A stretch of DNA of 64,000 nucleotides from Spelaeicoccus albus (GTDB lineage Bacteria > Actinomycetota > Actinomycetes > Actinomycetales > Brevibacteriaceae): contig NZ_JACBZP010000001.1 of the NCBI RefSeq assembly GCF_013409065.1, positions 186,001 to 250,000 on the forward strand, given 5' to 3'. The notes under the pieces are model-generated. The model worked only from the letters and a program-made list of their open reading frames with translations. It was not told the DNA's origin and ran no database searches. Positions within the stretch are counted from its first letter, which is position 1, and each line of letters starts with the position of its first letter. A program made the translations under genes and the position numbers. Of the stretch, positions 27,108-34,049 are shown in pieces.

Positions 27108-27300
27108 ATGGACAAAACCGCAATCACCGGGTCGACCGGTCAAATCGGAAACATTGTCGCGAGCCGGAGTGGCACATATCGTCTACACGTCGTTCTTCCG
27201 AGCCGATCCGGATTCCGACGGGGTCATCAAGCGCCCGGACCTTCGAGGACGCGCTGGCAGGTCGGTTCCCGCACTATTTCATTCGGATCGCCGTGCGGCC
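27108..27300 (+). pseudogene. Remnant of an NmrA/QorB-like NAD(P)-binding gene
   Basis: ATG at 27108 opens MDKTAITGSTGQIGNIV, the Rossmann start of NmrA-type quinone reductase-like proteins. About 50 bp later, in another frame, comes AGVAHIVYTSFFRADPDSDG (from about 27168), the family's mid-protein motif. Roughly 80 or more residues between the two are missing, so an internal deletion and frame change destroyed the gene. The region ends before hemerythrin. Confidence 0.6.
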
Positions 27301-27381
27301 GCGCCATCTGTCCGTTTTAGCGGCACGATGGGAGAGAAGCGCCGAACTGCGGCGGAACGGAGAACCCGGGAGAATTTGCCG

Positions 27382-27864
27382 ATGACCGAGCAGATGACAT
27401 TGCAAGCAGCGCTGGAACGCGAGCACCGCGACATCGATGGCGGCATTGAGGCCTATACGGCCGGTCTGGCGAGCGGCGATTCGGATCCGGACCCGCTGAT
27501 CCGAGCGATGAACGGGCTGCGCCGGCACATCTATCTGGAAGAGGAATTCTTGTTCCCGCCGCTGAAGGCCGCGGGGATGGTGATGCCGATCTTCGTCATG
27601 CTGCGCGAACACGGCGGGCTGTGGGACAGGATGGACGCGCTGGACGACGCGCTGGCCCGAGCCGCCGACGCCGGCGCCATGGAAGAAGCATGCACCGAAT
27701 TGCTGCGCCTGTTGGACGAGCACAATTCGAAAGAAGAACCCATCATCTACACGCAGGCCGACGAGACCCTCGACGGCGAAGCCGGCGAAGAACTGAAGGC
27801 GTTCTTGGAAAGCGGAACGATGCCCGACGGCTGGGTGTGCGAGCGGGCAAGCGGCGCTGCGTGA
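27382..27864 (+). CDS. Hemerythrin HHE-domain protein
   Basis: 160 residues; four-helix di-iron fold. Candidate iron ligands: His in EREHRDID (near 15), His and Glu in LRRHIYLEEEFLFP (near 48-53), His in MLREHGGLWD (near 75) and His/Glu in LLDEHNSKEEPIIY (near 115-120). Members bind oxygen or NO, or protect iron-sulfur proteins. Start ATG follows GGGAGAA; the frame extends upstream through the relic but without homology. Confidence 0.85.
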   Translation: MTEQMTLQAALEREHRDIDGGIEAYTAGLASGDSDPDPLIRAMNGLRRHIYLEEEFLFPPLKAAGMVMPIFVMLREHGGLWDRMDALDDALARAADAGAMEEACTELLRLLDEHNSKEEPIIYTQADETLDGEAGEELKAFLESGTMPDGWVCERASGAA

Positions 27865-27900
27865 GCGCCGAGTGGCGGCGAACGGTAATCGACCGGCGCT

Positions 27901-27955
27901 GAGTGGCGGCGAATGGCTGCGAAATCGGCGATTTCGCAGCCATTCGCCGCCACTC
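27901..27955. repeat. Perfect 26-bp inverted repeat (3-bp loop)
   Basis: Arms 27901-27926 and 27930-27955 are exact reverse complements, beginning GAGTGGCGGCGAATGGCTGC. Part of the arm, GAGTGGCGGCGAA, recurs directly at 27870-27882. It lies between hemerythrin and tRNA-Ala (convergent 3' ends). It could terminate transcription from both sides, but no T-run follows. Confidence 0.9.
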
Positions 27956-27973
27956 GGCGAGGCCGGACCAACT

Positions 27974-28049
27974 TGGTGGAGCTAGGGGGATTCGAACCCC
28001 CGACCTTCTCATTGCGAACGAGACGCGCTACCAACTGCGCCATAGCCCC
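27974..28049 (-). tRNA. tRNA-Ala (anticodon CGC)
   Basis: Full cloverleaf with encoded CCA on the minus strand. Acceptor GGGGCTA pairs with TAGCTCC (one G-T), D-arm GCGCAGTTGGTAGCGC, anticodon loop TTCGCAA, T-arm GGGGGTTCGAATCCCCC. CGC reads GCG. The gap to 28164 shows nothing further. Confidence 0.95.
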
Positions 28050-28164
28050 TTGCTATTTTCTACTCGGCAAAAGCCGCTCCACTAGGCTAGCACCGCACCC
28101 GTGCCCCATAGAAATCGGGCCGACGAAATCGGGCCCGCAACGCGGCGACGGGCGCGACGGCTGC

Positions 28165-29472
28165 TTATTCGCCGGCAGCGCGGCGGCGCTGGAGCACATC
28201 GTCCAGGCGTCCCACCTGGGCCGCCGTCTTGTTCACGGTCAGCGGCTGCGCGTCCTCGACCTCGGGGCGACGTCCGGGCTCTTCAACCCACTGCCGGGCG
28301 GCCGATTCCTTCGCTTCCGACTCGCTGAGCGAGGCCGCGGTGTCTTCGGCCGGCTGCTCGACTTTATCGTGCACGGATGCGTCCACGACCAGCGGACGCG
28401 GCTCGGCCCGCTCGACCTTGGGCGCGTCCAAGTACTTGGGCCGCGGCACCGGCACCGGCGACCAGGACACCGAGCTGGTGGCCGTCTTGGCAGCCTGCGC
28501 AGGACGCTTCCGAACGACGCTGGACTCGCTGATGTGCAGTTCCTGCGTCGGCTCGTCCTCGGTGGACGTTGCGCGTGCGGCCGTGCGACCGGACGCCGCG
28601 AACGTTCCGGCTTCCGGGAAGGCATTGGCCGCCATCGACACCGACGAGCGCGTCTTTGCCCGCTGATCCGAATCAGCTTGATCCGAACCGTGCTGGTCTG
28701 CTTCGCGTGAACTCGCCACGCGTCGCACTTGCCCGCGCCCACGCACTGCACGGACGGCGTCCTCGCCCTTGGCTTCCGGGCCGGCGGCGGGCTTGGCCTG
28801 CGGCTTCGCGTCGGCCGTACGCTCAGCTGCCGCAGTCGGCTTCGCTTTCTGCTTCGACGACTCTTGCTCGGGCTTTCCGGCGTGCACGGCCCGCAAGACG
28901 AACAGGTCGACGACGGCGAGCACCAGGGCGGCTAGCGGGATACCCCACGTCACTACCGAGAACAACGCCAGAACCGCCGAGACAACCGTGATGGCTGCCA
29001 AACCGACGAATCCGACGCCGAGGCGGCGAATACGTACGCGTTTCGCCTTGGCCGCGGCTCTCGCTGCAGCACGCTCTTCCGATAGCGCGCGGGCATCCGC
29101 CTTCGACGTCGGGGTACCGGATCGGGGTGCACCGGTCCGTCGAACCGGGCGCGCCGGACGTGCCGGCGTGGCGTTCGCGTTGAGGGTGTCCACCTGGTTC
29201 CCGTCCATAGGTCTCACGTCCTTATTCGCGGCAGTCCGCGCTGCTGCAGTCGGCAGTATCGCAGCCGTCGATCGAGTCCCACCGATCCTATCGTGCGGAT
29301 CGCACCCCACGACCCGCGCGGTCTCCGGCAGCCGGTCGACTCGAACCGAATCGGCGATCTGCGTTCTCCGGCGCACGAGGTGCGGCAACAATCCGGCCAG
29401 CCACAAGCCGAGTATCGCGATGAAAATCAAGCTGGCGGCCACATACCCAGGGTATTGGCCGCGGCGCGACAC
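28165..29472 (-). CDS. glpR: GlpR/SepX-like divisome membrane protein
   Basis: 435 residues. One N-terminal transmembrane helix (about 10-33), a basic Ala/Arg-rich linker (about 85-150), two further helices (about 152-195), then a long Ala/Lys/Glu-rich cytoplasmic tail. The architecture and the place after galU-moeA-rimJ match the actinobacterial GlpR (receptor of the gephyrin-like Glp) and Streptomyces SepX, which help organise FtsZ. Identity rests on synteny and topology, since sequence conservation is low. The first codon is GTG; alternatives downstream are possible. Confidence 0.65.
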   Translation of the reverse strand: MSRRGQYPGYVAASLIFIAILGLWLAGLLPHLVRRRTQIADSVRVDRLPETARVVGCDPHDRIGGTRSTAAILPTAAARTAANKDVRPMDGNQVDTLNANATPARPARPVRRTGAPRSGTPTSKADARALSEERAAARAAAKAKRVRIRRLGVGFVGLAAITVVSAVLALFSVVTWGIPLAALVLAVVDLFVLRAVHAGKPEQESSKQKAKPTAAAERTADAKPQAKPAAGPEAKGEDAVRAVRGRGQVRRVASSREADQHGSDQADSDQRAKTRSSVSMAANAFPEAGTFAASGRTAARATSTEDEPTQELHISESSVVRKRPAQAAKTATSSVSWSPVPVPRPKYLDAPKVERAEPRPLVVDASVHDKVEQPAEDTAASLSESEAKESAARQWVEEPGRRPEVEDAQPLTVNKTAAQVGRLDDVLQRRRAAGE

Positions 29473-29504
29473 GGAGCGTATTGGCCCTGGTGTGTCGGCC
29501 GACT

Positions 29505-30113
29505 TCAGGCGGTGGCGCGCACGCGTTTCCAGTAATTGAGCAAACCGCCGGGCACGTCGTCCGACACCAGCGCAAATGTGCGATGGTCGCGCCAGTCGCC
29601 GGCGATGTGCAAGTACTGCACGCGCACGCCTTCGTCACGGAACCCGAGCTTTTCCACGACCCGTAAACTCGGGGCGTTTTCCGGCCGGATGTTGATCTCA
29701 ACGCGGTGCAGCCCGAGCGAAAAGAACAAGTAGTCGGTGGCCATGGCGACTGCCGTCGGCGTCAATCCGCGGCCGGCGTACCGCTCATCGATCCAGTACC
29801 CGATCGATGCGGATTTCAGCGACCCCCAACTGATGCCGCTGACGGTCAACTGCCCGGCGAATCGCCCGTCCACTTCGATGGCGAACGGCAACGCCGATCC
29901 ACGCCGGGCCTGCGCCGTCAGGGAGCGGATCATCTGCCGATACGTCGGCAGCGTGTCGGTCGGCTCGGGCGCCGTCGCCTCCCACTGCGACAGCCATCGG
30001 CTGTTTTCCGACCGTACCTGACGCCACGCCCGTGCGTCCTTTGTGGTCAGCGGCCGCAAAATGAGAGTTCCGGGTGCTTCGGCTTCTTCGAGCACCACCG
30101 GCCAGTGGCTCAC
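29505..30113 (-). CDS. rimJ: GNAT acetyltransferase, RimJ/RimL type
   Basis: 202 residues. RimJ-like features: LILRPLTTKDARAWRQVRSE near 16-35, acetyl-CoA loop GYWIDERYAGRGLTPTAV near 108-125 and LHRVEINIRPENAPSLRVVE near 137-156. Likely acetylates protein N-termini; substrate unproven. GTG start overlaps the mogA stop (GTGA). Member of the galU-glpR operon. Confidence 0.88.
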   Translation of the reverse strand: MSHWPVVLEEAEAPGTLILRPLTTKDARAWRQVRSENSRWLSQWEATAPEPTDTLPTYRQMIRSLTAQARRGSALPFAIEVDGRFAGQLTVSGISWGSLKSASIGYWIDERYAGRGLTPTAVAMATDYLFFSLGLHRVEINIRPENAPSLRVVEKLGFRDEGVRVQYLHIAGDWRDHRTFALVSDDVPGGLLNYWKRVRATA

Positions 30114-30607
30114 TCCTCACCGCGCGGATGGTCGCCGCCGGCCACCTGCTCGACGGCATGCCGGACAACGTCGCCGAGTACTTCGACGGCGTCCTTGACC
30201 GCACCCTTCGAACCGGGAAGATTGATGATCAACGCGCCGCCGGACACTCCGGCCAGTCCGCGGCTGAGTGCCGACGTGGGCACGCCCTTCGACACGCCGT
30301 AGGCGCGGAGCATCTCCGGAATCCCCGGAATCTCGCGGTCGAGCAGCGGCCGGGTCATTTCCGGGGTCACGTCGGTCGGCGACACTCCCGTGCCGCCCGA
30401 TGTGACGATGAGATCGTATTGGGCCACCGCCCGGACCAGCGCGTGCCGCACCGGCTCGCCGTCCGCAACCACTTGCGGCCCGCTCACGGTAAATCCCCAC
30501 CGGGCAATGCCTTCGGTCAGGATCGGCCCGGCCGTATCCTCGTACACGCCTTGGGACGCCCTGGTCGACGCAATCACGATCAGCGCCTTCCGTATGTCAT
30601 CGCTCAT
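30110..30607 (-). CDS. mogA: Molybdopterin adenylyltransferase (MogA/MoaB family)
   Basis: 165 residues. Motifs ALIVIASTRAS at the start, [19 protein letters not shown] (near 75) and LIINLPGSKGAVKDAVEVL (near 130) define the MogA/MoaB/CinA-like fold. It adenylates molybdopterin before molybdenum insertion by MoeA. The ATG at 30607 overlaps the moaC stop (ATGA), favoured over the codon 12 bp upstream. Confidence 0.9.
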   Translation of the reverse strand: MSDDIRKALIVIASTRASQGVYEDTAGPILTEGIARWGFTVSGPQVVADGEPVRHALVRAVAQYDLIVTSGGTGVSPTDVTPEMTRPLLDREIPGIPEMLRAYGVSKGVPTSALSRGLAGVSGGALIINLPGSKGAVKDAVEVLGDVVRHAVEQVAGGDHPRGEE

Positions 30608-31077
30608 TTCCGCGTCCACTCCCCTGACCGTCCGCCTGCCTTGTGCTCGACCCGAACATATTCAATGGTCGCGCCCCGATCAACCGCTTTGATCATGTCG
30701 ATCATGGCCAGCCCCGCCACGGCGACCGAGGTGAGGGCCTCCATCTCGATTCCGGTCCGATCCGCGGTACGCACTTCCGCCCGGATCGCAACGCCTTCGT
30801 CCTGAACCGTGACATCGACGTCGACGGCATGAATGGCGATGGGATGGGCCAACGGGATCAGGTCGGGGGTCCGCTTGGCCGCTTGGATGCCTGCCAGCCG
30901 GGCCACGGCAAGAGCATCTCCCTTGGGCACGCCGTCCCCGCGCAACAAGGCGACTACTTCGGCGGTAGTGCGCACCAGGCCGGACGCCGTGGCAGTGCGT
31001 ACCGTGACGTCCTTGGCGGACACGTCGACCATATGCGCTGCGCCGGCCTCGTCGACGTGCGTGAGTTTGTCGGTCAT
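30604..31077 (-). CDS. moaC: Cyclic pyranopterin monophosphate synthase MoaC
   Basis: 157 residues, the normal size. MoaC motifs: [33 protein letters not shown] (near 75) and [20 protein letters not shown] then KAVDR (near 115-140). Catalyses an early step of molybdenum cofactor synthesis after MoaA, which is not in the window. Overlaps moeA by 4 bp. Confidence 0.94.
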   Translation of the reverse strand: MTDKLTHVDEAGAAHMVDVSAKDVTVRTATASGLVRTTAEVVALLRGDGVPKGDALAVARLAGIQAAKRTPDLIPLAHPIAIHAVDVDVTVQDEGVAIRAEVRTADRTGIEMEALTSVAVAGLAMIDMIKAVDRGATIEYVRVEHKAGGRSGEWTRK

Positions 31078-32366
31078 TTCGAGCCTCCCGGCAGGGTTGA
31101 CAGCATCACGCAGTCCAGCTCGTCGCCGGCCTCGACCCGCACGGTGTCGGCGGGCACGGGCATCAGCGCATTCGCCCGCGCCAGGCTGGTCAGCAGGTGC
31201 GAACCGTGGCCGCCCAGCATGCTGACCGTCGGAACGCCGTCCGGCTCGGCCCGCACGACGGCCCGCACGATCTGAGTCTTGCCGCGGACCGAATCGAATC
31301 CTTCCGCAACTCGTGCCCGTATGACTGCGCGGTCGAGGTCGGAACGGCCCGTCATGGCCAGCACTGCCGGCCGGATGAACAGCTCGAACGACACGAACGT
31401 GGACACCGGATTACCCGGCAGACACAGGACCGGCACGGCGCGGCCGGCCGCATCGATGGTGCCGGCGCCTTGCGGTCCGCCCGGCTGCATGGCAATGTGC
31501 CCGAACCACATGCCGTCGCCGCGCCGGAGCACATCCTTGACCACGTCGTAGGCTCCGGCGGACACCCCGCCGCTCGTCACGATGAGGTCGGCGCGGGACG
31601 CCGCCTGGCCCAGGATGCGGCGCAACTCGTCGGCATCGTCGCTGACGGCCGCGACGAGTTCGGCGTCGATGCCGATCTCGGCGAACGCCGCCACGAGCAT
31701 CTGGCCGTTGGATTCGAAGATCTGGCCGGGCTCGAGCCGGCTGCCCGGGGCCACGAGCTCGGTTCCGGTGGCCATCACCACCACGCGGGGTCGCCGGAAT
31801 ACCGGCACCCTGTCGTAGCCCAGCGCGGCAAGCATGCCGATGGCGCGCGCGTCCAGCACGCTTCCGCGCTCGAGCACGGTTTCGTCGGCCCGCACATCGG
31901 CTCCGACCGAGCGTATGTAGAGTCCCGGCGTGACAGTGGTGCCGTCCGGCACCGTGGCCCGGACGTCGTCCGGCGCCGACGACGATCCGCGCGGCGCATC
32001 CGTCCACTCGACCGGGACCACCGCGTCGGCGCCGTCCGGGATCGGTGCCCCCGTCATGATTCGAATTGCCGTTCCGGGCTCGACGGCGGCATCCGGGGCG
32101 GAACCGGCGGCAATGTCGCCCACTACCGTCAACCGGCTGCCCGGAGCCCCCACGCCGGTCACGTCGGCGACGCGCACGGCGAACCCGTCCATTTGCGAGT
32201 TGTCGAATATCGGCAGGTCGCGTCCGGCCGCAATGGTCTCCGCAACCGCCGACCCGAGCGCTCCGGTCAACTGCATCAGTTCGGGCGCGAGCGCCGGGAG
32301 CAGGGCCCCGACACGCTCGCGGTGGTCGGCCACCGACGGCGGTCCGACCCGGTTGTCATCAGTCAT
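31074..32366 (-). CDS. moeA: Molybdopterin molybdenumtransferase MoeA / gephyrin-like Glp
   Basis: 430 residues. Motifs: [15 protein letters not shown] near 57, [15 protein letters not shown] near 105, [20 protein letters not shown] near 250-270 and [15 protein letters not shown] near 310. It inserts molybdate into the cofactor; in corynebacteria a syntenic homologue (Glp) also binds FtsZ and GlpR. Here moaC and mogA sit in the same coupled operon as glpR, so both roles are possible. ATG 32366 overlaps the galU stop. Confidence 0.92.
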   Translation of the reverse strand: MTDDNRVGPPSVADHRERVGALLPALAPELMQLTGALGSAVAETIAAGRDLPIFDNSQMDGFAVRVADVTGVGAPGSRLTVVGDIAAGSAPDAAVEPGTAIRIMTGAPIPDGADAVVPVEWTDAPRGSSSAPDDVRATVPDGTTVTPGLYIRSVGADVRADETVLERGSVLDARAIGMLAALGYDRVPVFRRPRVVVMATGTELVAPGSRLEPGQIFESNGQMLVAAFAEIGIDAELVAAVSDDADELRRILGQAASRADLIVTSGGVSAGAYDVVKDVLRRGDGMWFGHIAMQPGGPQGAGTIDAAGRAVPVLCLPGNPVSTFVSFELFIRPAVLAMTGRSDLDRAVIRARVAEGFDSVRGKTQIVRAVVRAEPDGVPTVSMLGGHGSHLLTSLARANALMPVPADTVRVEAGDELDCVMLSTLPGGSK

Positions 32367-33277
32367 GGGAGACTCGCGCCGAAATCTTTCAGCCATGCCG
32401 AGAACTCGGGACCGAGGTCCTCGCGTCCTGCAGCGAGTTGCACGACAGCTTTCAAGTAGTCGACCTTATCGCCGGTGTCGTAACGCCGGCCTCGGAAGAC
32501 GACGCCGTACACGCCGTGCGAGTCGGGGTCGCCGGCAAGCGCCTGCAAGGCATCGGTCAGCTGAATCTCGTTGCCCCTGCCGAACCCGGTGTGCCGCAGC
32601 ACTTCGAAGATCTCGGGGGCCAGCACGTATCGGCCGATGATCGCCAGATTGCTCGGAGCCTTGTCGACGTCCGGCTTTTCAACGAGTGCGTTGACCCGCA
32701 CGACGTCCTGCTCGTCGGTCTCGGTCACGGCGGCGCACCCGTACAAGTCGATGTGTTCCGGGTCGACCTCCATCAGTCCGATCACCGAACCGCCGGTGCG
32801 CTGCTGCACGTCGATCATCGTCGTCAGCAGCGGATCGCGCTCGTCGATCAGGTCGTCGCCGAGCAGCACCGCGAACGGCTCGCGGCCGACGTGACCGGCC
32901 GCCTTCAAGACGGCGTGCCCGAGCCCCAGCGGATCTCCCTGGCGGACAAAGTGGATGTCGGCGAGTTCCGATGTGTGCTTCACCAAATCGAGCTTCGTCT
33001 CGTCGCCCTTTGCCGCAAGCGCCGCTTCGAGACCGTCGACGCGGTCGAAATGGTCTTCCACGGCGCGCTTGCTGCGTCCGGTGATCATGAGGACGTCGAC
33101 AAGTCCGGCTGCAACCGCTTCTTCGACGACGTATTGGATCGCCGGTTTGTCCACGACCGGAAGCATCTCTTTCGGTGTCGCCTTCGTCACCGGTAGGAAT
33201 CGGGTGCCAAGTCCCGCGACGGGAATGACGGCCTTACGGACTTTCTGCCCGTCCAAGTTCTCGATATTTTCGGTCAT
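32363..33277 (-). CDS. galU: UTP-glucose-1-phosphate uridylyltransferase
   Basis: 304 residues from ATG 33277. The nucleotide-binding signature GLGTRFLPVTKATPKEMLP (near 18-36) is followed by VDKPAIQYVVEEA, LLGDDLIDE (near 118) and VNALVEKPD (near 175). Makes UDP-glucose for envelope sugars. The frame extends to 33388 but the added residues are unrelated to the family. First gene of the operon, divergent from the folate gene. Confidence 0.94.
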   Translation of the reverse strand: MTENIENLDGQKVRKAVIPVAGLGTRFLPVTKATPKEMLPVVDKPAIQYVVEEAVAAGLVDVLMITGRSKRAVEDHFDRVDGLEAALAAKGDETKLDLVKHTSELADIHFVRQGDPLGLGHAVLKAAGHVGREPFAVLLGDDLIDERDPLLTTMIDVQQRTGGSVIGLMEVDPEHIDLYGCAAVTETDEQDVVRVNALVEKPDVDKAPSNLAIIGRYVLAPEIFEVLRHTGFGRGNEIQLTDALQALAGDPDSHGVYGVVFRGRRYDTGDKVDYLKAVVQLAAGREDLGPEFSAWLKDFGASLP

Positions 33278-33340
33278 ACCGGCAAGATTATCGTGTACGC
33301 CGAATTTTGCAGCCGGATGGCAGAAAATTACCGGTACGCT

Positions 33341-33994
33341 ATGCGCGTGAGCACAGAAAAGTCGCTGCTTCGGGCGGAAATCAGGCAAGCCCGACGCGAG
33401 AAGTCAGCTGCCGAGAGGCTCCACGCCAAGCAGCGGTTTTCGGTGCCGGGGTTTGAAATCGTGATGCGACAGCTCGACCTCATGGCACCGGGCGGCCCGC
33501 ATTCAGTCGCCGGCTATTCGCCCTTGCTCGGCGAGCCCGACGTGCGCGGCCTGCTGAATCGGCTGATTGCGGTCGGCGTCGAGGTGTACCTGCCGGTGTC
33601 GACCCCGCAGCGCCCGCTCGAGTGGGCGGCGGACGACGGCCGGTATCGGCCCAGCAGCGTCGGCGGCGGCCCCGAGCCGGTCGGGCCGGTGATCACGTCG
33701 GCCGAACTCATCGATCGTGCCGGAGTCGTCATAGTTCCGGCGTTGGCGGTCGATCGGCGCGGTGCCCGCTTGGGTCAGGGCGGAGGCTTCTACGACCGCA
33801 GCTTCACCGAACTCCGCACTGTCACGGGCTCCGAAACGTGTACGTTCTGGGCGGCCGTGTATGACGACGAGGTGTTGCCGGCCCGTGCCGTCCCCACGCT
33901 GCCGCACGATCTCCGTGTCGATGCCGCACTCACGCCGTCCGGCCTTGACGTCTTCCGCAAAACGCGGCGCGGCGTCGGGAACGCGTCGTCATGA
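33341..33994 (+). CDS. 5-formyltetrahydrofolate cyclo-ligase
   Basis: 217 residues. Opening KSLLRAEIRQARR, then VAGYSPLLGEPDVRGLL and VYLPVS, and the conserved phosphate/folate loop GARLGQGGGFYDRSF (near 142-156). Converts 5-formyl-THF to 5,10-methenyl-THF using ATP. Divergent from galU, as usual in actinobacteria. The last 13 codons and stop are supplied by an intergenic palindromic repeat, giving an extra tail FRKTRRGVGNASS. An alternative GTG start lies 6 bp downstream. Confidence 0.9.
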   Translation: MRVSTEKSLLRAEIRQARREKSAAERLHAKQRFSVPGFEIVMRQLDLMAPGGPHSVAGYSPLLGEPDVRGLLNRLIAVGVEVYLPVSTPQRPLEWAADDGRYRPSSVGGGPEPVGPVITSAELIDRAGVVIVPALAVDRRGARLGQGGGFYDRSFTELRTVTGSETCTFWAAVYDDEVLPARAVPTLPHDLRVDAALTPSGLDVFRKTRRGVGNASS

Positions 33995-34028
33995 CGACGC
34001 GTTCCCGACGAGCCGCCGCGTTTTGCCG
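33955..34028. repeat. Palindromic repeat, copy 1, overlapping the folate gene end
   Basis: Core 33974-34009 is a perfect 36-bp palindrome centred on TCATGA (half-site GTCGGGAACGCGTCGTCA). Imperfect outer arms follow: CCGCAAAACGCGGCGCGG on the left and GCCGCCGCGTTTTGCC on the right. A related copy is at 63480-63553. The TGA stop of the upstream gene is at the palindrome centre. Confidence 0.9.
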
Positions 34029-34049
34029 GCCGGGAGGCGGCAGTTTCCG

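Noticed and set aside
27088-27381. Extended N-terminus for the hemerythrin protein
   Set aside because: The in-frame upstream part contains the relic of another gene; the ribosome site and family length favour ATG 27382.
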